From contig NZ_JTDI01000009.1 of assembly GCF_000802225.1 (NCBI RefSeq), positions 51,372 to 115,371 of the forward strand: 64,000 nt of DNA, written 5' to 3'. Each line of letters opens with the position of its first letter. Position 1 is the stretch's first letter. The position numbers and the translations under genes are program-made. The notes under the pieces were generated by a model that did no database searches, was not told the DNA's origin, and worked only from the letters and a program-made list of their open reading frames with translations. Positions 34,678 to 42,899 of the stretch are shown here, in pieces. The DNA comes from Novosphingobium malaysiense. Lineage in GTDB: Bacteria > Pseudomonadota > Alphaproteobacteria > Sphingomonadales > Sphingomonadaceae.

Positions 34678-34701
34678 AAAAGGGCCGCTTTCGCGGCCCT
34701 T
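34678..34701 (-). terminator. Rho-independent terminator of the TonB receptor gene
   Basis: A perfect 9-bp stem (34680-34688 with 34693-34701) closes a 4-nt loop. Read on the minus strand the loop is GAAA and the stem ends in a TTTT run (34677-34681). It lies 44 bp beyond the receptor stop at 34745. Confidence 0.85.
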
Positions 34702-34744
34702 CCCTTTGCCCCAAACCGGGACAGACATCCCAGATTTCGCTCTG

Positions 34745-37225
34745 TCAGAACTTGAACGAAGCCTCGATACCATAAGTCCGCGGATCCCCGTAGACGGCCG
34801 CTGCATAACCGACTCCGCCGCCCGGATTGACTCCGTTGAGGACGGGCCCTGCGCTCTGGAGGCCAATGTTGCCGACCTGGTAGTACTTGTCGGTGATATT
34901 GCGCACGAAAGCGGCAACGCCAAAGCCGGATCCACCTATATTGTCCACCGCGAGACGAGCGTTGAACAGGGCATAGCCCGGCTGGTAGCTCGCGGGATCG
35001 AAAACCGCGAGATACAATCCGCTCCGGTAGTTTCCGTTCACGTTCATCGACAGCTTCCCGAAGTCGTAGTCATGCACGTACGACACACCGCCACCGACCT
35101 GATGTTTGGAAATCCCCTGGTAGAGGTAGCCGCCATTTCCGCCGCTTTTGATGTTCAGGCCCGTGTAGGCATAGAACAGATCAAACGCGAGACCATTGCT
35201 GAACATCAGGTTCGCTTCGAACTCGCCACCGTAGTTTTCCTGCGCGGTGGTGTTGGTAATGATCGTCTGGACCTGACCGTTCAGGAACTGCTGCACTTGT
35301 TTCTGGACGTCCGAATAATCCTGATAGAACAGTGCGACATTGGTATCCAGGCGAGCAGAACCGAAGAAGAACTTGTTCTTAAGGCCAAGCTCATATTCCC
35401 TGACCTTCTCGGGCTGGAACGGTGTCAGCTGCGCGTCTGTCGTCGCACGCAGGCTGAAGCCACCGGCACGATATCCCTGGCGCACTGCCACATAGGTCGT
35501 GAAGTCAGGGTTGGGTTCGTACTGGAGAGTGGCATCCCAGGTGACTGCCTCATTCTTCAATTCCCGCGACTGCGCGCAGTCTGCCATGCTCAAGGTGCCC
35601 ACGCCGTTGAAAACACAGGTCGGGGCAAAGAACGTTGTCAGGAAGGGCGTCACGGTGACCTTCCGGACATCACGGTTGTAACGGATGCCGCCCGCGACGC
35701 TGAACTGGTCCGATATCCTGTATGTGCCGGCCGCGTAGACAGCCCAGCTGTAGGCGTTGGTATCGGCAACCTGTGACTGCTCGAAGAACTGCGCCGGGCT
35801 TGTCAGGAAAAATGTCGCAAAGGGATTGTTGGAGGGAGGCGCGGACGTGTTCTCGTCAGCGGCGGCATAACCCATCGACGTCAACTGCGGGAAGTTGGCA
35901 TTGATCGAGCCGTCCTTGCCCCACTCATGGAAATAATAGGCGCCCAGCGTCAGGTTGAGGGCGTCGCCGAACGGCGTTCCCTGCATCTGGAATTCTTCGC
36001 TGAACTGCCTCGGCTTGGAGAACTGATCTGGCTGGATCAGCGTCGCAGCAAAGCCGTCATAGTCATTGACGATCTCGAACTCCTGTTCGCGATAGCCGAC
36101 GATGTTGCGGAACGTGACGCTGCCAACGTCGAGTTCCGTTTTGTTCGTGATGCCCCAGTTCTTGGCATGCTGGAATGGATCGCGGGAAACGCGGTCGGCA
36201 TAGAGCGTTCCCGTGCCGAAGTTTCCGTAATCAACTTCCCGCTTGCCGAGCGTCAGCGCCGAGGCGGCAAGCCCGAACACGTCCTCCAGCGGGGCGCCGG
36301 CCGCGACGGGGTTCGCCGCCATGCTCGGGAAGAAATAGGGATAGTAGGCAGCAAGGCCGGCCTGCTGGGCGATGACCGTTGGCGAACCATTTTGCGGGTC
36401 GGTCGCAGAAAAGGCGACCAGCTTGATGCCCGCTCCGTTGGTACTGTGCTTGATGTAGTCAAACACCGTATTGTTGCGGAAATTGCCGAGATCGAGCGCT
36501 GCCGAGACGCGGAACGAATAGTAATGCTCGTCATCGTACTTGCGCCCGCTCGACACGTCTGTCGTGAAACCGTCGCGATCACGGTACTTGCCTGCGGCGC
36601 GCAGAGCGAAGACCCCCTCGACAACCGGAACGTTGACCATTCCCTGAACGTCAACGAGGTTATAGTTTCCGTACTGGGCGCGAACTTCGGCACCCACGTC
36701 ATAGAGGTCGGGATGCGCGGACTCGATTAGAACCGCACCGCCGGTCATGTTGCGGCCAAACAAAGTGCCCTGCACACCTTTGAGGACCTGGACACTCTGA
36801 AGATCGTAGAACTGTCCGCCGAAACCGTACGACCGCGGCATCACAACTTCATTGAAATAAATACCGACCGGCGGGTCGGTCAGCAGCTGCGATTCATTGG
36901 TGCGCTGTCCGCGGATGGCGTAGCCAAGCGTGACGCGGTTTGGCGCCTGCGTCGAGACAGAAAGGGACGGAACCGCGTTCTGCAGGTCGAGCGAGTCGGT
37001 TACGCCCTTCGCAGTGAGCGCATCGCCGCTCAGTGCGGAAATCGAAATCGGCACGTCCTGTAGAGCTTCTTCACGGCGGCGGGCCGTAACCACAATCGTG
37101 GACACGGCGGCATCTTCCACAGCCTGCGGACGGCTATCCTGCGAGGGATCCGCCGATTGCGCGAACGCGGTGCCGGTCAAGGCGAGCTGACTCGTCGCCA
37201 CGAGCAAAACCATTTTGGCCTTCAT
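34745..37225 (-). CDS. TonB-dependent receptor
   Basis: The 826-residue protein starts with a signal peptide (hydrophobic residues about 5-20, cleavage near 22). A sphingomonad-type plug follows: STIVVTARRREEALQDVPISI (42-62), LQNAVPSLSV and QVLKGVQGTLFGRNMTGGAVLIESAHP. A long beta-barrel follows, ending GIEASFKF with the terminal phenylalanine of outer-membrane barrels. Such receptors import hydrophobic or chelated ligands; those near catabolic genes often take up the substrate. ATG 37225 follows AGGGAGGG. A long upstream region carries an operator-like palindrome and a nested inverted repeat. Confidence 0.92.
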   Translation of the reverse strand: MKAKMVLLVATSQLALTGTAFAQSADPSQDSRPQAVEDAAVSTIVVTARRREEALQDVPISISALSGDALTAKGVTDSLDLQNAVPSLSVSTQAPNRVTLGYAIRGQRTNESQLLTDPPVGIYFNEVVMPRSYGFGGQFYDLQSVQVLKGVQGTLFGRNMTGGAVLIESAHPDLYDVGAEVRAQYGNYNLVDVQGMVNVPVVEGVFALRAAGKYRDRDGFTTDVSSGRKYDDEHYYSFRVSAALDLGNFRNNTVFDYIKHSTNGAGIKLVAFSATDPQNGSPTVIAQQAGLAAYYPYFFPSMAANPVAAGAPLEDVFGLAASALTLGKREVDYGNFGTGTLYADRVSRDPFQHAKNWGITNKTELDVGSVTFRNIVGYREQEFEIVNDYDGFAATLIQPDQFSKPRQFSEEFQMQGTPFGDALNLTLGAYYFHEWGKDGSINANFPQLTSMGYAAADENTSAPPSNNPFATFFLTSPAQFFEQSQVADTNAYSWAVYAAGTYRISDQFSVAGGIRYNRDVRKVTVTPFLTTFFAPTCVFNGVGTLSMADCAQSRELKNEAVTWDATLQYEPNPDFTTYVAVRQGYRAGGFSLRATTDAQLTPFQPEKVREYELGLKNKFFFGSARLDTNVALFYQDYSDVQKQVQQFLNGQVQTIITNTTAQENYGGEFEANLMFSNGLAFDLFYAYTGLNIKSGGNGGYLYQGISKHQVGGGVSYVHDYDFGKLSMNVNGNYRSGLYLAVFDPASYQPGYALFNARLAVDNIGGSGFGVAAFVRNITDKYYQVGNIGLQSAGPVLNGVNPGGGVGYAAAVYGDPRTYGIEASFKF

Positions 37226-37325
37226 TTCATACCCTCCCTAAGGTCTGTTTTGCCATGCAAGCGCCGCACTATTGGCGACTGCAAGCAACTCACTACGTAC
37301 AAATTCCATTTGGAACGGGATCGTA

Positions 37326-37393
37326 TGCTGACCTCCGGAAAGGGACGTCGTAGGCGACCGCGTAACCTACCTGCCCCATTCCGGAGGTCAGCA
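37326..37393. repeat. Nested inverted repeat in the TonB receptor leader/promoter
   Basis: Perfect 15-bp arms (37326-37340 and 37379-37393) flank 38 bp. The interior contains a second inverted repeat, GTAGG...CCTAC. It lies 101-168 bp upstream of the receptor start and downstream of the lipoyl-protein stop. On the minus strand no U-run follows, so a plain terminator is unlikely. It could be a structured leader, a bidirectional operator or an anti-terminator. Confidence 0.7.
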
Positions 37394-37454
37394 AAGCAAC
37401 TTGTTATGACGTTATAATTGATAGAATGCAGATTGGGAGCCGACAACGCCTCCA

Positions 37455-37468
37455 ATCGCATTTGCGAT
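37455..37468. promoter_or_regulatory. Recurrent operator-like palindrome, perfect (ATCGCA-TT-TGCGAT)
   Basis: This exact inverted repeat lies 230 bp upstream of the TonB receptor start and 17 bp beyond the lipoyl-protein stop. It is one of two exact matches to the shared consensus. Confidence 0.7.
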
Positions 37469-37484
37469 AGAGGCTCGGTGCGCG

Positions 37485-37715
37485 CTATTCGATGACACCG
37501 AGAACTGTACCGACTGCATAAGTCTCGCCGGTGGGCTTGAGTATCCTGAGCTTTCCCGAAGCCGGGCTTTCGACTTCATTCGTCGACTTGTCGCTTTCGA
37601 GCGCGAACAGCGGATCTCCCTCGTTGACCTGCCCGCCATCGGCAACCAGCCAGTCGGACAGGACTCCCTCGTTCATCGAGAACCCGAGTTTCGGCAAAAT
37701 AACCTCGGCAGACAT
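37485..37715 (-). CDS. Free-standing lipoyl-domain protein
   Basis: The 76-residue protein is a single biotinyl/lipoyl domain: VILPKLGFSMNEGVLSDWLVADGGQVNEGDPLFALESDKST-NEVESPASGKL. Lys43 in ESDKS is the predicted lipoylation site. It lacks the peripheral-subunit-binding and acyltransferase domains of a full E2. ATG 37715 follows GGGAGG. It is 13 bp after the E1-beta stop in an E1-alpha/E1-beta/lipoyl operon, so it probably carries the acyl or aldehyde unit produced by E1. The acyl acceptor and E3 are not in the window. Confidence 0.88.
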   Translation of the reverse strand: MSAEVILPKLGFSMNEGVLSDWLVADGGQVNEGDPLFALESDKSTNEVESPASGKLRILKPTGETYAVGTVLGVIE

Positions 37716-37728
37716 GGAGCCTCCCTTT

Positions 37729-38730
37729 TTACTTGCACAAGGAAATAGCGGCCTCGGCGATGCCGGCAGCCTTGGGCGCATAAGCATCTTCAAGCGGCTT
37801 GCTGAACGGAACCGGAGCGTAAGGGGCGCCCAATCGACTGACAGGCGCCTTCAGCTCACGGAACAGTTCGCTGCTTACCGTTGCCGCGATCTCGGCGCCG
37901 ACACCGTGCTTGGTGACTGCCTCGTGTGCGATCAGCAGGCGACCCGTCTTGCGAACGGACGCCAGGACGGTTTCTTCGTCCCACGGCGAAATGGTGCGCA
38001 GATCGACGATTTCGGCCGATACCCCCGCAGCGTCCATTGCTTCGACAGCTGCCAGCGCCTGCAGCAGCGTGCCCGAGTAGGACACGATAGTGACATCGCT
38101 GCCCTGCTTCGCCACATGCGCCTTGCCCAGCGGCACGCGGTGACCGGGCTCGGGAGCCTCACCCTTCTGCCAGTATATGGGCAAATTCTCGATAAACAGG
38201 ACAGGGTCGGGATCGTCGATTGCCGATCGCATCAAGCCGTAGGCATCGGCAGGGTTGGACGGCGCAACAACCTTCATGCCAGCGGTGTGGGCAAACCAGC
38301 TCTCGAGGAAGTCGCAATGCTGCCCGCCGGACGACATGCCGGTACCCGTCATCGTGCGGATCACGATGGGCACATGAGTCTGTCCACCAGACATGAAGCG
38401 CAGCTTAGCGGCATGGTTCACGATCATGTCCATGGCGACCGTCGTGAAGTTCATCAGCATGATCTCGGCGATTGGCTTGAAACCGACGAGGCTCGCTCCG
38501 ATGGCCGCGCCGATGATCGCCTGCTCCGAAATCGGAGTCGACCGCACACGCTTTTCTCCGAAGCGGCTCGAAAGTCCCTTCGTCACGCCGACAACGCCGC
38601 CTTCCTCGGGATCGGCGACATCTTCGCCCAGCACGACGACAGCATCGTCATCGGTCATCGCATCGGCCATCGCCGCATTGATGGCCTGCATGATCATGAC
38701 CGGCTTCGCCTTGGTGTCTGTATCGCTCAC
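37729..38730 (-). CDS. 2-oxo-acid/acetoin-type dehydrogenase E1 component, beta subunit
   Basis: The 333-residue protein matches thiamine-diphosphate E1 beta subunits: VVVLGEDVADPEEGGVVGVTKGL, RVRSTPISEQAIIGAAIGASLVGFKPIAEIM, the YSGTLLQAL segment and C-terminal SRLGAPYAPVPFSKPLEDAYAP. It forms the alpha2-beta2 E1 with the upstream alpha subunit and decarboxylates a 2-oxo acid (or cleaves an acyloin) using ThDP. GTG 38730 overlaps the alpha stop (GTGA), so synthesis is coupled. Substrate could be branched-chain, acetoin-like or a pathway ketoacid. Confidence 0.9.
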   Translation of the reverse strand: MSDTDTKAKPVMIMQAINAAMADAMTDDDAVVVLGEDVADPEEGGVVGVTKGLSSRFGEKRVRSTPISEQAIIGAAIGASLVGFKPIAEIMLMNFTTVAMDMIVNHAAKLRFMSGGQTHVPIVIRTMTGTGMSSGGQHCDFLESWFAHTAGMKVVAPSNPADAYGLMRSAIDDPDPVLFIENLPIYWQKGEAPEPGHRVPLGKAHVAKQGSDVTIVSYSGTLLQALAAVEAMDAAGVSAEIVDLRTISPWDEETVLASVRKTGRLLIAHEAVTKHGVGAEIAATVSSELFRELKAPVSRLGAPYAPVPFSKPLEDAYAPKAAGIAEAAISLCK

Positions 38731-39707
38731 GCCATGGCTCCATAAACGTCAGTTGTGAGTTCGCTGATCTCCGGAAATGCGGAGGCCAGCGCGAAATCGA
38801 CAGCCTCGTCGATCTGACGGGCGACGTCCGCCTCGATGGCAGCAAGCTCGTCTTCGCTCGCGATTCCGTCTTCGATGAGTTTCTGGCGGAAACGTGGCAC
38901 AGGATCGTTGGCAATGGCCTCCGCCTTCTGCGCCTTGTCCATATAGCCGTCTGCATCACCGAATACGTGCCCGTGAAAGCGGAAGGTCATAGCCTCGATG
39001 AGCGTGGGGCCCTCACCAGCCCTTGCCCGTTCCACGGCTTCGCGTGCAGCATGATACATCGCGGTCGGATCATTGCCGTCCACTCTCACGCCCGGCATCT
39101 GATAGCCGTGTCCGCGGTCGGATATCTGTCTGGCCGCGGTCGCCTTCTCGTAAGTAGTATGCTCGGCGTAGTGATTGTTCTGGCACACGAAGATGACCGG
39201 CAGCTTCCAGACCGCTGCGAGGTTGAGCGATTCGTGGAATGCACCGATGTTGGATGCACCGTCTCCGAAAGTCGCCACGGCCACTCGACTATTTTCGGCC
39301 ATCTGAGCCCCCCAGGCCAAGCCGTTGGCGATCGGCATCGATGAGCCGACGATACCCGTGGTGACCATTATTCCCCTGGCAGGGTACGTCAGGTGCATGG
39401 GCCCCCCCTTGCCCTTGCAGGTACCGTCGACGCGCCCGGCAATTTCCGCCCACAGCTTCTTCAGTGGCATGCCCTTGGCGAGCATGTCGTGAATGCCGCG
39501 ATAAATCGTGACAAGATAGTCGTCATCAGTCAGGTTTGCGCAAAGGGCGGACGGGATGATCTCCTGCCCCCGATAGCTGTAGTAGGGCATAACCAACCGT
39601 CCGGTTGTGATCACCTTTCGGCTGCGCTCGTCATTTGCCTTCAGCAGAGCGGCGCGCCGGTAGATGTCCAACTGGATTTCAGCGCCGAGCACGTCATTGC
39701 CCGTCAT
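38727..39707 (-). CDS. 2-oxo-acid/acetoin-type dehydrogenase E1 component, alpha subunit
   Basis: The 326-residue alpha subunit carries the ThDP motif GDGASNIGAFHESLNLAAVWKLPVIFVCQNN (GDG at 148-150, terminal NN at 177-178). It also has YRGIHDMLAKG near residue 69, the phosphorylation-loop equivalent, and the KGKGGPMHL region. Together with the downstream beta subunit it forms an E1. ATG 39707 lies eight bases after GGAG; the in-frame ATG at 39740 has no ribosome site. The operon's promoter faces a kinase-like gene pair across a region with a weak operator half-palindrome. Confidence 0.9.
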   Translation of the reverse strand: MTGNDVLGAEIQLDIYRRAALLKANDERSRKVITTGRLVMPYYSYRGQEIIPSALCANLTDDDYLVTIYRGIHDMLAKGMPLKKLWAEIAGRVDGTCKGKGGPMHLTYPARGIMVTTGIVGSSMPIANGLAWGAQMAENSRVAVATFGDGASNIGAFHESLNLAAVWKLPVIFVCQNNHYAEHTTYEKATAARQISDRGHGYQMPGVRVDGNDPTAMYHAAREAVERARAGEGPTLIEAMTFRFHGHVFGDADGYMDKAQKAEAIANDPVPRFRQKLIEDGIASEDELAAIEADVARQIDEAVDFALASAFPEISELTTDVYGAMA

Positions 39708-39785
39708 TGGCGGATCTCCATTTGTTATATCATCAGCCATGTTTTTGGCGGCGGCGCATGGGCTTGTCTAACGTCCACCCACTCT

Positions 39786-39799
39786 ATCGCATCAATGAT
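39786..39799. promoter_or_regulatory. Weak copy of the recurrent palindrome (ATCGCATCAATGAT)
   Basis: It lies between the divergent E1-alpha gene (starts 39707) and the first kinase-like gene (starts 39954). The left half-site ATCGCA is intact and the right half is degenerate (10 of 14 consensus positions); outer bases give TATC...GATA. Confidence 0.35.
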
Positions 39800-39953
39800 A
39801 GGTGATCCCGGAAACGGCCGCCGTGTTCTGCATGTGCGAGCATCGGATAGGCGATCGTTTCGGCTGCAACTTTGCTTCTCACTGCCCCCCACGCAGTCTG
39901 TCGGGAGCCTGCACAAGCGGTGCACGAACAAGGCGCACGGGAGAGTACCAGCA

Positions 39954-41036
39954 ATGGCTGAATCGCAAGCAAGCATGGAGACAATGCCGCTGCCGGCGAG
40001 CGTATATGACATCGACCTCGACTGGCTCGAGGGCGCGATCCGCGCCGGCGGTCGTGACGTCGAAGTGCTTTCCGCAAAGCGCCTCGACGTCATTCACACG
40101 ACATGCACGAAAGCCAGATTCGAATTGAGCTACGATCGCGAGGCGGGCCTGCCGGCAAGAATGATCCTGAAGGGCGCTTTCGAGGATCATTCGGAACGGC
40201 TGAAGGACATGTACCAGTCCGAGGCCCGCTTCTATGGCCAGATTGCGCCTGAGGTGCCGCTCAACTGCCCCCGGTCCTTCTGGGCCGGGATCGATCCGGG
40301 CGGGTGGCGCGCAGCCGTGCTCATGGAGGACTTGAACGAGCGCAATGTCACGTTCTGCCGCGCGCAGGAACCGTTCGGTTTTGATCATGTTCGCCAGCGC
40401 CTGGAACAGCTCGCGGCTCTCCATGCGAGCACGTGGAATTCACCCAAGTTCGCCGACACGGGGCCCTGGAGCTGGATCGAACCGCGCTTCGGCGCCTTTA
40501 CCGGCGGCTATAACGACTATTATCTCGAGCCTGCGCGATGGAATTCCTACATGGAACTGCCGCGCGGCCTCGCCGTGTCCCGCCAACTCCATGACCGCGA
40601 CTGGATGGCATCGGCTCTTGCCCGTATCGGCGAACTCGAGGCGCAGGATCCTTTCTGTCTGATCCACGGGGACACCCACCCCGGCAACCTCTATATCGAT
40701 GCCGACGGGACGCCGGCGTTTCTGGACACTGCGCTGTCGCGTTCGGCATGGTGGGTGGAAATCCATTATCACATCATTGCGTCACTCGACATCGCCGATC
40801 GGAGGCGATGGGAACGCGCCCTACTTGGCCACTACCTGGACCGGCTGGAAGCGGAAGGAGGACCGCGCATACATTTCGACGATGCCTGGCAACGATACCG
40901 GCAGGGCATTGCCTATGGTCTGTTCATTTTCCTGATCAACGAGACGACGTTTCAGACCGAAGCCACCAACACGACCTACACCGCGCGCTTTGGCACCGCC
41001 GCGCTCGATCACGACACGATCGGCGCACTCGCGTGA
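39954..41036 (+). CDS. Aminoglycoside-phosphotransferase-fold kinase-like protein (ecdysteroid-kinase-like)
   Basis: The 360-residue protein has the small-molecule kinase fold. Lys/Glu-type N-lobe strands are followed by VLMEDLNER (122-130), the catalytic loop IHGDTHPGNLYID (237-249) with Asp240 and Asn245, and FLDTALSRSAW with Asp258 at the metal site. The EDL hinge and the overall pattern match bacterial relatives of insect ecdysteroid kinases, which phosphorylate a steroid alcohol. ATG 39954 follows GGGAGAG. Its stop overlaps the next gene start. Substrate unknown; ATP-dependent phosphorylation of a pathway alcohol is an inference. Confidence 0.8.
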   Translation: MAESQASMETMPLPASVYDIDLDWLEGAIRAGGRDVEVLSAKRLDVIHTTCTKARFELSYDREAGLPARMILKGAFEDHSERLKDMYQSEARFYGQIAPEVPLNCPRSFWAGIDPGGWRAAVLMEDLNERNVTFCRAQEPFGFDHVRQRLEQLAALHASTWNSPKFADTGPWSWIEPRFGAFTGGYNDYYLEPARWNSYMELPRGLAVSRQLHDRDWMASALARIGELEAQDPFCLIHGDTHPGNLYIDADGTPAFLDTALSRSAWWVEIHYHIIASLDIADRRRWERALLGHYLDRLEAEGGPRIHFDDAWQRYRQGIAYGLFIFLINETTFQTEATNTTYTARFGTAALDHDTIGALA

Positions 41037-42148
41037 CCGCTGGTTCCTCCCTTCGTCTGCCCGCGCGCCCCGAAGAAATTACCGCCGAATGGCTCACCAG
41101 TGCACTCAGTCAAACAGTGCCCGGCGCGGCCGTGCTCGACTTCGAGCAGGACGAGGCGTGGTATGGTACAGCTACCAAGCTTAAATTGCGCGTGGAGCTC
41201 AACGATACCGCGCGCAACGCCGGAATCCCTGCGTCCATCGTGGTCAAAGGCCGTTTCGCGCCCGAGCTGCAGATCACTGAAAGCCTCTATGAAGCGGAGG
41301 TGAAATTCTATCGTGATCTCGCTCCCAAGCTAGGTTTGAACGTCCCGCTCTGCCTGTTTGCAGGCAGCGATCCTCTGCGCGGCCAACACATCGTGATCCT
41401 GGAAGATCTGGCCTGCCGCGGGGCGACCTTTTGCCGCGTACACAACCCGCTGACGTTCGCGCAGGCCAGTTCCTTTCTCGACAACATGGCACGCCTCCAC
41501 GCCGCCTACTGGAACAGCCCGGAATTCGAACCGGGAGGAAGTCTTCAGGACATCCCTTTCTGGGATGCGGTTTCGCCCGGTGCGGGCGGAGACCATGCCC
41601 GCAGACAGTTGCAGCCCGACGCCTGGGAGCAGCACATGAACCTGCCGCGCGGCATCGGGCTCCCCCAACGATTTCGCGATCGCGACTGGATGATCCGCGC
41701 TCTGGACGCTCTCAATGCTTTCGGCCGGCGGGGCGATTTTACGCTGCTGCATGCCGACCACCATCTGGGCAATCTCTATTTGGACGGACAGGGACGCGCC
41801 GGGGTGCTGGATTGGCAGAGCCCCGCGAAAGGCGCCTGGTCGCACGATCTCACCTATTTCCTCGTTTCGGCCCTCGACATCGAGGACCGGCGCAACTGGG
41901 ACCGCGCCCTTGTCGGCCACTACATCAACCGGCTGCGCGACTGTGGTGTGGTTCGGCCGCCCTCGCTGGACGAGGCCATGGAAGCCTTCCGCATCCAGAT
42001 CGTCGATGGGTTGTTCTACTGGGCGGTAAATCCGGTGGAATGGCAGGAAGAGTTGAACAACTGTGCTGTCGCTCCGCGTTTCGCGATCGCCGCCCTCGAT
42101 CACGACACGGCGGGAGCCGTGGAAGCCGAACTCAAGACCGCCGGCTAG
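41033..42148 (+). CDS. Second kinase-like phosphotransferase in tandem
   Basis: The 371-residue protein is a paralogue of the preceding kinase-like protein. It has ILEDLACRG (122-130), the catalytic loop LHADHHLGNLYLD (239-251) with Asp242 and Asn247, and VLDWQSPAKG with Asp260. GTG 41033 overlaps the first kinase stop (GTGA), so the pair is translationally coupled and may form a heteromer or act on related substrates. Its stop codon is shared on the opposite strand with that of a phosphatase gene through CTAG at 42145-42148. Confidence 0.8.
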   Translation: MTAGSSLRLPARPEEITAEWLTSALSQTVPGAAVLDFEQDEAWYGTATKLKLRVELNDTARNAGIPASIVVKGRFAPELQITESLYEAEVKFYRDLAPKLGLNVPLCLFAGSDPLRGQHIVILEDLACRGATFCRVHNPLTFAQASSFLDNMARLHAAYWNSPEFEPGGSLQDIPFWDAVSPGAGGDHARRQLQPDAWEQHMNLPRGIGLPQRFRDRDWMIRALDALNAFGRRGDFTLLHADHHLGNLYLDGQGRAGVLDWQSPAKGAWSHDLTYFLVSALDIEDRRNWDRALVGHYINRLRDCGVVRPPSLDEAMEAFRIQIVDGLFYWAVNPVEWQEELNNCAVAPRFAIAALDHDTAGAVEAELKTAG

Positions 42149-42885
42149 CCTTCCAGCAGGTTCATGCGCATGGCCTGCGCCCGTTCGCGATCGATCCCGG
42201 CAGTCTGCAGATAGGCTTGGAAAGACCCATAGCGCCGTTCCGCAGAGCGAATGGCGGCGCAAAGAAAATCGCTGTGCACGCCGCTGATGCCAGCAAGGGC
42301 CGCTTCGTCTATGGGAGTATCGAGCATTTCCGACATGATTTCGCGCGAGTGGGCAAAGGTCCTTTCATGCACACGTCCGAGACTTGCAAGGTAGTCAGCC
42401 TCGACGAGTTCATGCTCGATCCCGATCGCCCTCAATAACGCTGCGACCACGAAGCCTGTGCGATCCTTTCCTGCCGCACAATGGATCATGATTGGCAGGT
42501 CGCCCTGCGCGATCAGGCCACTTAACGCATCTACCACCGCCAGCGCGCCGGCGGGAAACTGCTCGTAGACCTCCAGCATCAACGCATGAGCGCCCGCAGC
42601 TCCGTCACCCGACCGAAGCGCTCGCGCCAATACTTCCGGATCGCCTCTGGAAGCGACATCCATGTGGACCAACGGAGTCCCGGTGCGCTCGAAGAACCGG
42701 TTAGGGTTGTCCTGCCGTTCGCTCGGGCTACGCAGGTCCACGACCCAGCGTAGCCCGCAGGCAATCACAAGCTTTGCATCATCCTCGTGTGGATCGAGGA
42801 CGAAGTCCGAGCGAAACAGCCGCCCGCGCCTCAGACCGGGTACGACGTCCGCGACGTCCCGGAAATTGGGGATCGTTCGGAGCAC
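42145..42885 (-). CDS. Tyrosine/dual-specificity-phosphatase-like protein
   Basis: The 246-residue protein has the PTP-family P-loop IHCAAGKDRTGF with nucleophile Cys136 and Arg142, and an N-terminal NFRDVADVVPGLRRGRLFRSD typical of the bacterial tyrosine phosphatase family. Such enzymes also dephosphorylate phosphoinositides and other small molecules. Start GTG 42885 lies 15 bp after the SDR stop behind GGAAGAG, so it is the second gene of an SDR-phosphatase operon. Placed beside two small-molecule kinases, it may reverse their phosphorylation (inference). Confidence 0.85.
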   Translation of the reverse strand: MLRTIPNFRDVADVVPGLRRGRLFRSDFVLDPHEDDAKLVIACGLRWVVDLRSPSERQDNPNRFFERTGTPLVHMDVASRGDPEVLARALRSGDGAAGAHALMLEVYEQFPAGALAVVDALSGLIAQGDLPIMIHCAAGKDRTGFVVAALLRAIGIEHELVEADYLASLGRVHERTFAHSREIMSEMLDTPIDEAALAGISGVHSDFLCAAIRSAERRYGSFQAYLQTAGIDRERAQAMRMNLLEG

Positions 42886-42899
42886 GCTCTTCCGCCTGC

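Noticed and set aside
34745..37484. Cobalamin riboswitch upstream of the TonB receptor
   Set aside because: The nested inverted repeat lacks the conserved B12-box-like segments; the receptor is not of obvious BtuB type.
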